From Paenibacillus sp. FSL W8-0426 (GTDB taxonomy: Bacteria; Bacillota; Bacilli; Paenibacillales; Paenibacillaceae), in assembly GCF_037969725.1 (NCBI RefSeq), contig NZ_CP150203.1:2558001-2622000 (forward strand): a DNA stretch of 64,000 bases. The letters are read 5' to 3'. Made by a program: the position numbers and the translations under genes. Below are positions 8,891 through 18,721 of this stretch, in pieces. Numbering within the stretch: the stretch's first letter is position 1; every line of letters begins with the position of its first letter. The notes below the pieces were generated by a model. That model searched no databases and was not told where the DNA came from. It saw only the letters and a program-made list of their open reading frames with translations.

Positions 8891-9751
8891 ATGTTAGTTG
8901 AATTGATGACTCCTGCCGACCGGGCACGGGTACTGCCGCTCATATCGAACACTAATGGTCAAGTGGTCATGGGCGGTGTGGCGTCCGGGTTACAGGCCGG
9001 CCGGGTCTATGTGGACGATGCCAGGGCCCCCCAAAGCGCCTTGGTGTGGGCGAGAAATGAAATGTTTTACCTGGTGGGCCGATCTGGTCACGAACGCTTT
9101 AATCGGCTTGCAGAGCAAACGATCGTATCCAGGCTTTTGCCGGAAGCTCTGCATGCCGGTGAAGATACCTTGAATCTGGAAACATATCCGCTGCCCGGAC
9201 AGGAATGGGACGCTGTGGTCGGCAGAATGTTCGGGGGAGCACTGCGGCAAGGATGGAGGATCCCGTTTTGTTTCCGTGAGGAGATGTTCGAGAAATTTAG
9301 CTATGATTATGAACACGGTCCTATCGAATCATCCCCGAAATACCAGCTTCGCATGGTTGATCCAGAGAGCGTTCGTCAGGATGCTGGTGGTGTGATCGTG
9401 ACGGAGATCCTGAAATTTTGGCACTCCTTGGACGATTTCTATCGCTATGGATTCGGCACTTGTGTGTTATATCGTGATCAGGTGGTGGGCACCTGCATTT
9501 CGGTATTTGTTCACGAAAGCAATCATGAGGTCGGCATTGTGGTGTACGGTACGGAACATCGGGGGCAGGGGCTTGCTACGGCGATGGCTCACGAGTATGT
9601 GCGGACTTGCCTGAAACATGGGTGTACGCCGCATTGGACGACAGAACATTTTCGTCACGACTCTGCCGCGATAGCACGCAAATTGGGATTTGAGCAAGGA
9701 GCGTCATATCCTGTGCACTATGCGCCGATCCGAGAGTTGTTGGCAAAATAA
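8891..9751 (+). CDS. GNAT-family N-acetyltransferase
   Basis: 286 residues. The N-terminal half resembles the extended domain of the Firmicute GNAT_acetyltran group. The C-terminal half is the catalytic fold: motif A reads YGTEHRGQGLATAMA, giving the RGQGLA acetyl-CoA pyrophosphate loop, followed by CTPHWTTEHFRHDSAAIARKLGF. The acceptor substrate cannot be told from sequence. It lies between two terminators as a single gene. Confidence 0.85.
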   Translation: MLVELMTPADRARVLPLISNTNGQVVMGGVASGLQAGRVYVDDARAPQSALVWARNEMFYLVGRSGHERFNRLAEQTIVSRLLPEALHAGEDTLNLETYPLPGQEWDAVVGRMFGGALRQGWRIPFCFREEMFEKFSYDYEHGPIESSPKYQLRMVDPESVRQDAGGVIVTEILKFWHSLDDFYRYGFGTCVLYRDQVVGTCISVFVHESNHEVGIVVYGTEHRGQGLATAMAHEYVRTCLKHGCTPHWTTEHFRHDSAAIARKLGFEQGASYPVHYAPIRELLAK

Positions 9752-9772
9752 GAAAAGTATTCATGATGGTTT

Positions 9773-9809
9773 AGCGGCATGGAAGCATAGTCTTCGGTGC
9801 CGCTTTTTT
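9773..9809 (+). terminator. Terminator after the GNAT gene
   Basis: AGCGGCA pairs with TGCCGCT, with the inner bases GGAAG and CTTCG also pairing; T6 follows. Confidence 0.9.
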
Positions 9810-9835
9810 CGCGTCTATAAAAACCACAAAAACAT

Positions 9836-9977
9836 ACACACGTTAACGGAGAGGCAGAACCATTCTGGGGAAGCGAAGCGTTCGCCTAAAAGCTTTCTGA
9901 AAGAAAGCTGCATCGGAAGAGGGTACTGCACTCGCAGTGGCCTAGTGTAATTTATGATTGCGGTTTATATAGTACCC
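9836..9977 (+). repeat. Structured dispersed repeat, copy 1
   Basis: Shares a long core with 39464-39649. Common blocks are ACACGnTAACGGAGAGG, GAAGCGAAGCG, and CTAAAAGCTTTCTGAAAG, then AAGCTGC and TCGGAAG. The core folds as AGCTTTC (9891-9897), loop TGAAA, GAAAGCT (9903-9909), with CGAAGC and GCATCG as an imperfect outer helix. Downstream, ACTGC/GCAGT and GGGTACT/AGTACCC pairs add further helices. It lies between the GNAT terminator and the iron alcohol dehydrogenase gene. It could be a cis-acting leader RNA, a small RNA or a MITE-like mobile repeat. The 283-bp gap holds no gene. Confidence 0.7.
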
Positions 9978-10093
9978 ATAATTCCCGAAAGTGTAACATT
10001 TGCAGCAATGGTTGTGATTTATTTCACTATAGTTGAAAACGGATTCAAGTACAATGAAAACAGTAAATCAGGGGATACAGGAGGCTGGTTCAG

Positions 10094-11245
10094 ATGGCAA
10101 CCCATGCATATTATGTTCCGCCCGTGAACTTGATGGGCAGAGGCTGCTTGCAGGATGCAGGCAACATGATTCAGGAAATGGGAATTCGGAATGCGCTTGT
10201 CGTAAGCGATCGCGGGCTGATGTCTTCCGGCGTAGCTGATCAGGTGCTGTCTATATTAAGAAAAGCCGGGCTAAACTACATCGTATATGATGCAGTTCAG
10301 CCCAACCCGACATGTCACAATGTGCATGAGGGGCTGAAAGTGTACCAGAAGCATGGATGCGATGCCATCATTTCGATCGGCGGCGGCTCCCCGCAGGACG
10401 CAGCCAAGGCGATCGGCATCGTGGCAACCAACGGCGGGCATATTCGGAATTATGAAGGCATGCACCAATCGAAGCACAAATCCGTGCCGATCGTGGCGAT
10501 CAACACAACGGCCGGCACGTCAAGCGAGGTGACGATTAACTACGTGATTACAGATGAAGAACGCAAGGTTAAAATGGTGATGGTGGACCCGAACTGTCTT
10601 GCCTCCCTGTCGGTGAACGATCCGGAACTGATGCTCAGCAAACCGTCCAGCCTGACGGCCGCCACGGGAATGGATGCTTTAACCCATGCCGTCGAGGCGA
10701 TGGTCACGCCGGGGGCATTTACGGTCACGAATGCAACCGCTGCTGCGGCAGTGGAACTGATCTTTGAATATCTTCCCCGTGCAGTGAGGGACGGTAACGA
10801 TCTGGAGGCGCGCGAGCATATGACCTATGCGTGTTTCTTGGGAGGCATGGCCTTCAACAATGCGGGTTTGGGTTACGTTCATGCCATGGCTCACCAGCTT
10901 GGAGGCGTATATGATTTGCCTCACGGCGTATGCAACGCCATGCTGCTGCCTTACGTGGAGGAACTGAATGCCAAGCATGTGCCGGATAAATTTCGCCATA
11001 TCGCCAAAGCGATCGGCATGGATGTGAGAAACAAATCGGACGAGGAATGCTCCGAATACGTGATCGAGGCCATAAGGCAGTTGTCCAGGGAGGTTGGCAT
11101 TCCGGAAAAGCTCTCAGAACTCGGAGTGAAGGACCCTGATATCGAACTGTTGGCCGATAATGCCATGAAGGACGCTTGCGCACCGGGCAATCCGTACCAG
11201 CCGAGCAAAGAAGAAGTGATGGAGTTGTTCCGCAAAATTGTATAA
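10094..11245 (+). CDS. Iron-containing (group III) alcohol dehydrogenase
   Basis: 383 residues, the usual family length. It oxidises or reduces alcohols and aldehydes with NAD(P). The dinucleotide motif is SIGGGSPQDAAK. Metal ligands are seen in TGMDALTHAVEA (Asp), and in HAMAHQLGG and DLPHGVCNA (His). AGGAGG before the ATG supports the start. It is a single gene with its own terminator, and repeat copy 1 lies upstream. Close relatives include 1,3-propanediol, methanol and lactaldehyde dehydrogenases; the substrate cannot be decided here. Confidence 0.93.
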   Translation: MATHAYYVPPVNLMGRGCLQDAGNMIQEMGIRNALVVSDRGLMSSGVADQVLSILRKAGLNYIVYDAVQPNPTCHNVHEGLKVYQKHGCDAIISIGGGSPQDAAKAIGIVATNGGHIRNYEGMHQSKHKSVPIVAINTTAGTSSEVTINYVITDEERKVKMVMVDPNCLASLSVNDPELMLSKPSSLTAATGMDALTHAVEAMVTPGAFTVTNATAAAAVELIFEYLPRAVRDGNDLEAREHMTYACFLGGMAFNNAGLGYVHAMAHQLGGVYDLPHGVCNAMLLPYVEELNAKHVPDKFRHIAKAIGMDVRNKSDEECSEYVIEAIRQLSREVGIPEKLSELGVKDPDIELLADNAMKDACAPGNPYQPSKEEVMELFRKIV

Positions 11246-11261
11246 ATGACGCAAGAAAGCT

Positions 11262-11287
11262 GCCGGGAGAAATCCCGGCTTATTTTT
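11262..11287 (+). terminator. Terminator after the alcohol dehydrogenase
   Basis: GCCGGGA, loop GAAA, TCCCGGC, then TTATTTTT. Confidence 0.92.
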
Positions 11288-11753
11288 GTGAATTACTTAT
11301 TTTTCCAGTTCGGTTTCGGGATGAACCAAAAGGATTTTGAAATTCCTTACCGAATACTTACATTTAATCACCACGGCAAGAAGAAGGGAGTGATCCTGAC
11401 TGACCCAAACGATTGCCTGATCATCCATCTGCATGTTTATCCTCTGCAAGTCCGGTTTAATGTTGAGAAAGCAAACATCGCGATTTCCCACAATGCAACT
11501 ACACCTTGTGCTTTGCTCCCCTTTTCTATTTTAAGCGAGTTTCTGTTCCAGGTTTGCTTACCCGATTTTATTCATCCCGATCCACTACAGTCACAAACGC
11601 AAAATGGTCCCGCTTTTCTTTGAACTCTTCGCATGGATTATAGACTGCACGGCTCGTGCGGAAAATTCAGATCATCACATCAGCGTCCACACATCGGAAA
11701 AACGTAGCAAGGCTTGAAAGATGCGTAAAAATGAACGTGGAGGAGGCTGAACG
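11288..11753. other. 466-bp AT-richer intergenic region upstream of glgC
   Basis: No convincing gene. A 125-codon open frame crosses it but overlaps the terminator, has no SD, and shows no family resemblance. Base composition is more AT-rich than the flanks. It presumably carries the glgC promoter, but no clear -35/-10 pair is seen. Confidence 0.5.
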
Positions 11754-12917
11754 ATGGCAAAAAAAGAAGTTGTAGCCATGCTGCTCGCCGGAGGGCAGGG
11801 CAAGCGTTTGAAAGGGTTGACGAAATCTTTGGCCAAACCGGCCGTGTTTTTTGGCGGAACGTACCGGATCATTGATTTTCCCCTGAGCAATTGTTCCAAC
11901 TCGGGCATTGATACCGTCGGGGTGTTGACCCAATATGAGCCCATGGTGCTTCATTCATATATAGGAATCGGCAGCGATTGGGACCTGGACCGAAAAAACG
12001 GCGGCGTTTACGTTCTGCCTCCCCATGAGCGTGAGAACGGCAGCAACTGGTACCGCGGCACCGCCGATGCCATTTACCGCAACCTGAATTTCATCGAACA
12101 GTTCGATCCCGAGCACGTGCTGATCCTGTCAGGCGATCATATCTACAAAATGGATTACGAGCGCATGCTCCAGTATCACAAAGAAAAGAATGCCGACTGC
12201 ACCATCTCGGTGATCGAAGTGCCTCTTGCGGAAGCGAGCCGCTTCGGCCTGCTCAATACGGACGAGACGTATCGCATCCATGAATTCGAGGAAAAACCGC
12301 CCGTGCCGAAAAGTACCCTGGCTTCCATGGGAATCTACCTGTTCAAGTGGGACGTGCTGAAACGGTTTTTGATTCACGATGAACAGCAGCCATCTACTTC
12401 CTATGACTTTGGCAAAGACATCATTCCATTGCTGCTTGCCCATGATAAATCGTTATACGCCTACCCTTTTAAAGGCTATTGGAAGGACGTCGGTACCATT
12501 TACAGCCTGTGGGAGTCCAACATGGATTTGTTGCATGAAGAAGCGCCGCTGAATCTGAATGATCCCGATTGGCGGATTTATACGCGGAATCCCAATCAGC
12601 CGGCCCAATACATTTCTCCATCGGCGAAATTGCGCAGCTGCATCGTTAGCGAGGGCAGCGTTGTGCATGGAGAGATCAACCATTCCGTGTTGTTCTACGG
12701 GACAGAGGTGGGAGAAGGCAGTTTGATCGTTGATTCCGTAGTGATGCCTGGAGTTCGGATCGGACGCAATGTACGCCTTCACAGAACCATTGTTGCCGAA
12801 GGATTGGTCATTCCTGACGGCGCGCGGCTGTCTCCGGAGGATGAGAGAGACGTGCTGCTCGTCGACCAGGAAGAGCTGGAACGACGTTTGCGGATAAGCA
12901 TGGCAGGCAAAGCCTAA
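11754..12917 (+). CDS. glgC: Glucose-1-phosphate adenylyltransferase, catalytic subunit
   Basis: Makes ADP-glucose from ATP and glucose-1-phosphate, the committed step of glycogen synthesis. 387 residues. The nucleotidyltransferase motif is [14 protein letters not shown], followed by [15 protein letters not shown] and the WYRGTADA loop. [10 protein letters not shown] is the metal/sugar-phosphate site, and FEEKP and GYWKDVGT are also present. The C-terminal part is a left-handed beta-helix of hexapeptide repeats. GGAGGAGG precedes the ATG. It is first of three co-directional genes (glgC, glgD, glgP). Confidence 0.97.
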   Translation: MAKKEVVAMLLAGGQGKRLKGLTKSLAKPAVFFGGTYRIIDFPLSNCSNSGIDTVGVLTQYEPMVLHSYIGIGSDWDLDRKNGGVYVLPPHERENGSNWYRGTADAIYRNLNFIEQFDPEHVLILSGDHIYKMDYERMLQYHKEKNADCTISVIEVPLAEASRFGLLNTDETYRIHEFEEKPPVPKSTLASMGIYLFKWDVLKRFLIHDEQQPSTSYDFGKDIIPLLLAHDKSLYAYPFKGYWKDVGTIYSLWESNMDLLHEEAPLNLNDPDWRIYTRNPNQPAQYISPSAKLRSCIVSEGSVVHGEINHSVLFYGTEVGEGSLIVDSVVMPGVRIGRNVRLHRTIVAEGLVIPDGARLSPEDERDVLLVDQEELERRLRISMAGKA

Positions 12918-12943
12918 TTTGATGACAGGGGACGGTGCAAGCG

Positions 12944-14047
12944 ATGAAACCATTGATCGGCGTTATCAATCTGGACCACGAACTGGAAGAGCTGAAGGAA
13001 TTGACGTACTTTCGCTGCGGTGCCGCGGTACCTTATGCCGGGCGTTACCGTCTGATCGATTTTGTGTTGTCCAACATGATGAATGCAGGCATTGAAAGCA
13101 TCGGCGTATTTGTGCGCCGCAAATACCGGTCACTCATGGATCATTTGGGAGATGGCAAACCGTGGGATCTGGACCGCAAGCACGGAGGCATGTTCATCCT
13201 GCCGCCGGATTGGAACGATCCAACGGACAGCTCGCTGGGCGATTTGCAGCATTTTCACAACAATCTGGACTTCTTCCGTCGGGGAGCGGGCCAATATGTC
13301 GTTCATGCCGGCAGCCGGCATGTCACCAAGGCGGATTTGCAGGATGTTTATCAATTTCATATACGCAAAGGCGCAGACGTTACACTGGTTTGTAAAAAAG
13401 TAGACCGGCTGCTGCCTGAACACGAAGCTTGCATCAAGGTGGAAGATGACGGGGACGGCAATGTGCTGGACATTCACCAAGAAGCTGGCCACCCGAATAT
13501 ATATACAGAAATTTTCGTCATGGAAAAGGAGTTGTTCCTGCGCCAGGTGCAGCGATGCATCGAGCATGGCGAGAGCCATTTCTTCCGTGACGCGATCCAG
13601 AGGAATCCGGATGGCTTGAGCATTGCAGCGTACGCCTATGAAGGCTATCATGCCGTAATCAACTCCGTGGACAGTTACTACCGGAACAGCATGGAATTGC
13701 TGAATAACGGGCTGTATGAGCAATTGTTCAAGGAACAATCGGTGCATACCAAAATCAAATACGAAGCGCCTGCAAAATATTTGGATACCGCAGAGGTGAA
13801 GCATTCGCTGCTTGCGAACGGCTGCATCGTCGGCGGCGAAGTGGAGGATAGCATACTGTTCCGTGGCGTACATGTGGCCAAGGGGGCAAAAATCAAGGGT
13901 TCCATCATCATGCAGAAATGTTATATTGGTGAAGGAACCGTGCTCGAGAACGTCATTCTGGATAAAGACGTCAGGCTCAGCGGAGGGCAGACGTTGATCG
14001 GCAACGAGAATAGTCCTTACGTTTTGGCGAAAAGCACCAGCCTTTAA
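12944..14047 (+). CDS. glgD: GlgD, regulatory-type subunit of ADP-glucose pyrophosphorylase
   Basis: 367 residues, GlgC-like but catalytically degenerate. The family AGGxGxRL loop is missing; the N-terminus reads MKPLIGVINLDHE as in Bacillus GlgD. It keeps YRLIDFVLSNM and a C-terminal hexapeptide-repeat domain. GlgD pairs with GlgC and raises its activity. The ATG at 12944 fits the AGGGGA SD better than an in-frame GTG at 12935. Only 26 bp separate it from glgC, so they are surely co-transcribed. Confidence 0.94.
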   Translation: MKPLIGVINLDHELEELKELTYFRCGAAVPYAGRYRLIDFVLSNMMNAGIESIGVFVRRKYRSLMDHLGDGKPWDLDRKHGGMFILPPDWNDPTDSSLGDLQHFHNNLDFFRRGAGQYVVHAGSRHVTKADLQDVYQFHIRKGADVTLVCKKVDRLLPEHEACIKVEDDGDGNVLDIHQEAGHPNIYTEIFVMEKELFLRQVQRCIEHGESHFFRDAIQRNPDGLSIAAYAYEGYHAVINSVDSYYRNSMELLNNGLYEQLFKEQSVHTKIKYEAPAKYLDTAEVKHSLLANGCIVGGEVEDSILFRGVHVAKGAKIKGSIIMQKCYIGEGTVLENVILDKDVRLSGGQTLIGNENSPYVLAKSTSL

Positions 14048-14190
14048 AATTCAGGCCGAACTTGCTGAACCTTTACAAAATAAAATCCTGCATATGCTTG
14101 GGAAAGACGAATGGAGGGCGGAGTTCATCCGGCGCACAGCGAGGCGAACCCCCTCCGCATATACAGGGTTTCACCGGGAGGAACCTACTT

Positions 14191-16623
14191 TTGTTTGACA
14201 ATAAGGAAGCATTCAAAAGCATTTTTCAACGGAATCTGATCAGCAAATTGGGCAAACTGCCGGAAGAGGCAACGTTGGATGACGTATACCACGTGCTCGG
14301 GAGCATGATCCGTGAATACGCAGGCCATGATTGGGCGGCGTCGAATCAGGGATTCAAGCAGCGTCAGGATAAACAGGTGTACTACTTCTCGCTGGAATTC
14401 CTGATTGGACGTCTGCTCGGCAACAATTTGCTCAACGTGAATGAATTGGAGCTGGTACGCAGCAGCTTGGCCGAGCTGGGAATTTCGCTCGAACAGGTGG
14501 AGGAACAGGAGTCCGATGCAGGGCTGGGCAATGGCGGTTTGGGAAGGCTCGCGGCCTGTTTCCTGGATTCGCTGGCTTCGCTCGGTTATGCTGGCCATGG
14601 ATGCGGCATCCGATATAAATACGGTCTGTTCGAGCAAAAGATCATCAATGGCAATCAGGTCGAACTGCCGGACAATTGGCTGGACAAAGGCAATGAATGG
14701 GAAGTGCGCCGTCCGGACAAAAAAGTGGAGGTTCAGTTCTGGGGTCGGGTGGAGGCGTACGAACAGGATGGCCGCATGCAGTTTGCCACCAGAGACGCGG
14801 AATCGGTCGTAGCCGTGCCTTACGATACCCCCATCATCGGTTACGGCCAGCCCCATGTGAATACGCTGCGGCTCTGGAGCGCCGAACCGAAGCGCGAAAC
14901 TTCTTTGGATACGCCGTCGAACTACTACGGCTATCTGGATTACAGCCGGTCCGTCGAATCGATCTCGGAGTTTCTGTATCCGGACGATTCGCAGTACGAA
15001 GGCAAATTGCTGCGGCTCAAGCAGCAATACTTCATGTGTTCTGCCGGAGTGCAGAGCATTTTGCGCACGTTTAACAAACTAGATCTGCCGTATGACCGCT
15101 TACCGGACAAAGTCGCCTTCCATATTAACGATACCCATCCCACTCTGGTCATCCCGGAGTTGATGCGCATCCTGATCGATATTCAGGGTTACGGCTGGGA
15201 TGAGGCATGGGATATTACAGTAAGGACCGTTTCATATACAAATCATACGACCCTGAGCGAGGCGCTGGAAAAATGGCCGGTGTCCATGGTCAGCAAGCTG
15301 CTGCCACGCATTTACATGATCATAGAGGAAATCAACAAACGGTTTTGCGCCATGCTGATCGAGCGTTATCCGGGAGATCAGAACCGCATCGAGCAGATGG
15401 CGATCATCGCGAACGATCAGGTACGCATGGCCAACCTGGCCATCGTCGGCAGTCACAGCGTGAACGGGGTGGCCGCCTTGCATACGGAAATTTTGAAAGA
15501 GCGCGAGATGGCCCCGTTCTATGCGCTCTATCCCGAGCGGTTCAACAACAAGACCAATGGCATTACCCATCGCCGCTGGCTTATGCATGCGAACCCGAAA
15601 CTGTCCGCCCTCATTACGGATACGATCGGAACGGACTGGATCACGCAGCCGGGCTTGCTGAATGAACTGGTGCCTTATGCCGGGGATGCGGCTTTTCAGC
15701 AGCAATTCCATGCGATCAAGCGGGCCAACAAGGAGCGGCTGGCAGCATACATTCTGGATCATGCGGGAGTTACCGTGAATCCGGATTCGATTTTCGATGT
15801 GCAGGTCAAACGGCTTCACGGATACAAACGTCAGCTGCTGAACATTTTGCATGTCATGCACTTATACAATCGTTTGAAGCACGATGCTTCGTATGATCTC
15901 GTACCGCGCACGTTCATCTTTGGAGCGAAGGCAGCGCCGAGCTATTATTTTGCCAAAAAAATCATCAAGCTGATCAATACGGTGGCCGATACGATTAATC
16001 AGGATCGTTCGGTTCAGGACCGTTTGAAAGTGCTGTTTCTTGAAAATTATTCCGTCTCGTTGGCCGAAAAGATCATACCGGCTGCCGATGTCAGCGAACA
16101 GATTTCGACCGCAGGCAAGGAGGCCTCGGGTACGGGAAACATGAAATTCATGATGAACGGGGCGCTCACGATCGGTACGATGGATGGCGCCAACGTGGAG
16201 ATGGCGGAGCAAGTCGAGGAAGAGAACATGTTCATCTTTGGTTTGCGTGCAGAAGAAGTGTCCGAATATTATCGTTCCGGGCAATATCGGCCGCGCGAGG
16301 TGGCACAACAGGACGAACGTCTCGGCCAAGTGGTGGAGCAGCTTGTGCATCCCGGTGCGTTCTGCTGCCGGGACGGCGAATTTTGGGATATCTACGACTC
16401 GCTGCTTGCCCATGGCGACGAATACTTCGTGCTTCGGGATTTCGCTTCGTACGCAGACGCGCACGCAGCCATTGATGCGGCATACCGGGATGTTCCTGCA
16501 TGGACCCGCAAAGCGGTGTTGAATACGGCGAAATCCGGCATCTTTTCGAGCGACCGCACGATCAGCGAGTATGCCACCGATATTTGGGGCATTGAACCCG
16601 TGTCCGGATTTTGGAGAGGCTGA
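14191..16623 (+). CDS. glgP: Glycogen/starch/alpha-glucan phosphorylase
   Basis: Releases glucose-1-phosphate from glycogen ends; PLP-dependent, GT35 family. From the TTG at 14191 the product is 810 residues, matching GlgP enzymes of 798-815. GGGAGGA at 14176-14182 sits 8 nt upstream of that TTG. The same frame is open back to 14062, but the extra 43 residues look like untranslated spacer. Motifs: GLGNGGLGRLAACF near the N-terminus, NDTHPT, and EASGTGNMKF with the PLP lysine. Its operon partners make ADP-glucose; glgA (synthase) and glgB (branching) are not in the window. Confidence 0.96.
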   Translation: MFDNKEAFKSIFQRNLISKLGKLPEEATLDDVYHVLGSMIREYAGHDWAASNQGFKQRQDKQVYYFSLEFLIGRLLGNNLLNVNELELVRSSLAELGISLEQVEEQESDAGLGNGGLGRLAACFLDSLASLGYAGHGCGIRYKYGLFEQKIINGNQVELPDNWLDKGNEWEVRRPDKKVEVQFWGRVEAYEQDGRMQFATRDAESVVAVPYDTPIIGYGQPHVNTLRLWSAEPKRETSLDTPSNYYGYLDYSRSVESISEFLYPDDSQYEGKLLRLKQQYFMCSAGVQSILRTFNKLDLPYDRLPDKVAFHINDTHPTLVIPELMRILIDIQGYGWDEAWDITVRTVSYTNHTTLSEALEKWPVSMVSKLLPRIYMIIEEINKRFCAMLIERYPGDQNRIEQMAIIANDQVRMANLAIVGSHSVNGVAALHTEILKEREMAPFYALYPERFNNKTNGITHRRWLMHANPKLSALITDTIGTDWITQPGLLNELVPYAGDAAFQQQFHAIKRANKERLAAYILDHAGVTVNPDSIFDVQVKRLHGYKRQLLNILHVMHLYNRLKHDASYDLVPRTFIFGAKAAPSYYFAKKIIKLINTVADTINQDRSVQDRLKVLFLENYSVSLAEKIIPAADVSEQISTAGKEASGTGNMKFMMNGALTIGTMDGANVEMAEQVEEENMFIFGLRAEEVSEYYRSGQYRPREVAQQDERLGQVVEQLVHPGAFCCRDGEFWDIYDSLLAHGDEYFVLRDFASYADAHAAIDAAYRDVPAWTRKAVLNTAKSGIFSSDRTISEYATDIWGIEPVSGFWRG

Positions 16624-16683
16624 TGCTAAGCGGTCCACATTGTTGAATGATGGAGCGTATGTCTAAATGTGGTGCATGTTCAT

Positions 16684-16738
16684 ATCCCCATATTTCAGCA
16701 CGAGTTGTTATCGTGTACAGGAATATGGGGATCTTTTT
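16684..16738 (+). terminator. Terminator of the glgCDP operon
   Basis: ATCCCCATATT (16684-16694) pairs perfectly with AATATGGGGAT (16722-16732), with inner CACGA/TCGTG pairing, then CTTTTT. Confidence 0.93.
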
Positions 16739-16918
16739 GCCGGTTAACACGGGGAGGATCGGGATTCGGGTCGCCGGAATCATTTGAAGGTATTGGCAGG
16801 TTGATGAGCTCGTTCAATTGGAAAGCGTGTCCCTTTTGCATCCACCTTTTGCATCAACGCAAAAAATGCTCTCTAAGCACGAGTGCATTTTCGTTTCCGA
16901 TAGGGTGGAATGACTCAG

Positions 16919-17620
16919 TCATTCATCTTTCACCACAAGGCCAAAGATTTTGGTGAAAAGGATGGCCTGCGGGGGCGAGATGATGCAGCCTTGCAGATCT
17001 TCCAGCGTAATGCCGAGATTGTGGAATTCGCAGGTGCTGATGTCGATGTCCCGCAGCGGGGTGCTGGAAAACTGGGCTTTGTCGATATTGATCTCGTGCA
17101 GCCTGACCTTGCTCAGCGTGGCACTGTAGAAATCCGCTTGGGTAAACGAACTGTTTTCCATGGCGACCTGTTTCAGATTGGCAAAACGGAAGGTCGAATA
17201 ATCGGCCAGGCAATGCGTGAACCGGATGTTGCGGAGCGTTGAACCCAACAGGTCGAGCCCGACCATTTTGCAATGGATGAAATGGGTGCGATGCATGATC
17301 GCATCGGTCAGGTTCACGTTGGACAGGTCGCATTGCTCAAAGATGACGTCGGTGATCTCCGCTCCGGGCAGGGAAACGTCGTCGAAAACGATATGTTTGA
17401 AATGCGTTTGCTCCAGCATCACTTTACCCGCTTCGCCCCCGGATATCGTTCCGTTTTCATACAAGCCAGGCAGGATGGTGCCTTCGTCATGAAGAATAAG
17501 TGAGTCTAAAGAGCGCGGCTCAAGCTGGCGCGGCAGTTTGGGGCGCTGGATTTTCATTTCGGCTGCTGCCGCTGCCGGCGAGGCGAGCGAAGTCGCTGGT
17601 GGACGGGATTTTCGGCTCAT
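16919..17620 (-). CDS. Pentapeptide-repeat protein
   Basis: 233 residues. After an Ala-rich, probably disordered N-terminal 40 residues come about 20 consecutive five-residue units with Leu or Phe at the central position (for example CDLSNVNLTDAIM, THFIHCKMVGLDLLGSTL, ADFYSATLSKVRL). Such proteins fold as a right-handed quadrilateral helix. Some, such as Qnr/MfpA, bind gyrase; nothing here shows that role. AAAGGAG precedes the ATG at 17620; an in-frame extension to 17665 lacks an SD. The gene is divergent from an AraC-type regulator with a GyrI-like domain. Confidence 0.8.
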   Translation of the reverse strand: MSRKSRPPATSLASPAAAAAEMKIQRPKLPRQLEPRSLDSLILHDEGTILPGLYENGTISGGEAGKVMLEQTHFKHIVFDDVSLPGAEITDVIFEQCDLSNVNLTDAIMHRTHFIHCKMVGLDLLGSTLRNIRFTHCLADYSTFRFANLKQVAMENSSFTQADFYSATLSKVRLHEINIDKAQFSSTPLRDIDISTCEFHNLGITLEDLQGCIISPPQAILFTKIFGLVVKDE

Positions 17621-17808
17621 GTCGGACTCCTTTGCATTGAAATAGAATTCGGACGCGCGATACATATCCTGTTATTACCATAACAGCAGAACGGATGTTT
17701 GCCAATACAGGTTCGCACGCAAAATCAAAAAACGCGTTAAACCATCGGCCATAATGATGTAGAGATCGTTAAACCCATTCGTCCGATACAGAAAGGAACC
17801 AATTTGGT

Positions 17809-18678
17809 ATGGACCATTACACCAGAATTCAGCTCGCCATTCACTATTTGGAGCAGCACTTGCAGGAGGAATTCGACATACGGGCCACGGCTGCGGTTGC
17901 CGGGTTCTCGGCCTTCCATTTCCAGCGGCTGTTTCAAGCCATTACGGGATTCACTGTGCTGGAATACGTTCGCAGGAGGCGACTGTCCGAAGCGGCACGC
18001 CATTTGCGCGAATCGGAGCACGGGATTCTGGATATTGCGCTTGCATGGGGGTATCAATCCCAGGAAGCATTCACGCGTGCATTTGCAGGACATTGGGGGA
18101 TGACACCTGCGCGGTTTCGAAAAATGCAGGAGGAGCCTTGTTCCTTGAAGAGCCAGTCGGTCATTGATTTTAACGATTATCGCTCACGGCTTGGAGGAGA
18201 TATGTATATGAGAGCACCCCGTTTATTAACGCTGAATCCGATCCGGATTATCGGCTACGAGTACATGACCAACCTGAACAATGACCAGCATTATTCGGAA
18301 ATCCCCGGGTTCTATCAGGAGTTCGGCGCATCGCAGAAATTTATGGACATCCCCGAACGGTCGCGTCCCGATCTGGCGTATGGCGTTGCGTGCCGCTTCG
18401 CCGACGATGGCGGGTTCTCGTTCATCGTCGGCGAGGAGAGCGGGGCAGCCGATGGGCAGAACCTGAAACCGGGTTTCACCTGGATAGAACTTCCCGGGGG
18501 CCTATATGCCGAATTCACGGTCGAAGGGTCGGGACAGGATATCCGCAAAATGATCTATGGCAGCTGGCTGCCCCAATCCGGTTATGAACGCAGGGAGGGA
18601 CCGGACTTCGAAGTGACGGATGTATGGAAATCCACGCCGCAGCAGTTGGACATGAAAATCTATATTCCGCTAAAATGA
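17809..18678 (+). CDS. AraC-family regulator with C-terminal GyrI-like effector domain
   Basis: 289 residues. Residues about 5-105 are an AraC DNA-binding domain with two helix-turn-helix units (IRATAAVAGFSAFHFQRLF and ILDIALAWGYQSQEAF). After a linker, residues 125-289 match the GyrI-like small-molecule-binding domain (IRIIGYEYMT near its start, WLPQSGYERREGPDFEV near its end). The combination is that of Rob/BmrR-like multidrug or stress sensors. The SD AGAAAGGAA precedes the ATG. Divergent from the pentapeptide-repeat gene and upstream of the vanZ-like gene, either of which could be a target. Confidence 0.9.
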   Translation: MDHYTRIQLAIHYLEQHLQEEFDIRATAAVAGFSAFHFQRLFQAITGFTVLEYVRRRRLSEAARHLRESEHGILDIALAWGYQSQEAFTRAFAGHWGMTPARFRKMQEEPCSLKSQSVIDFNDYRSRLGGDMYMRAPRLLTLNPIRIIGYEYMTNLNNDQHYSEIPGFYQEFGASQKFMDIPERSRPDLAYGVACRFADDGGFSFIVGEESGAADGQNLKPGFTWIELPGGLYAEFTVEGSGQDIRKMIYGSWLPQSGYERREGPDFEVTDVWKSTPQQLDMKIYIPLK

Positions 18679-18721
18679 AGTCACCGGTTTGTTGAAAATT
18701 CAGGCAGAAAGGACTTCGCCC

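Noticed and set aside
11246..11623. 125-codon frame upstream of glgC
   Set aside because: Begins right at the alcohol dehydrogenase stop, runs through its terminator and has no SD or family match.
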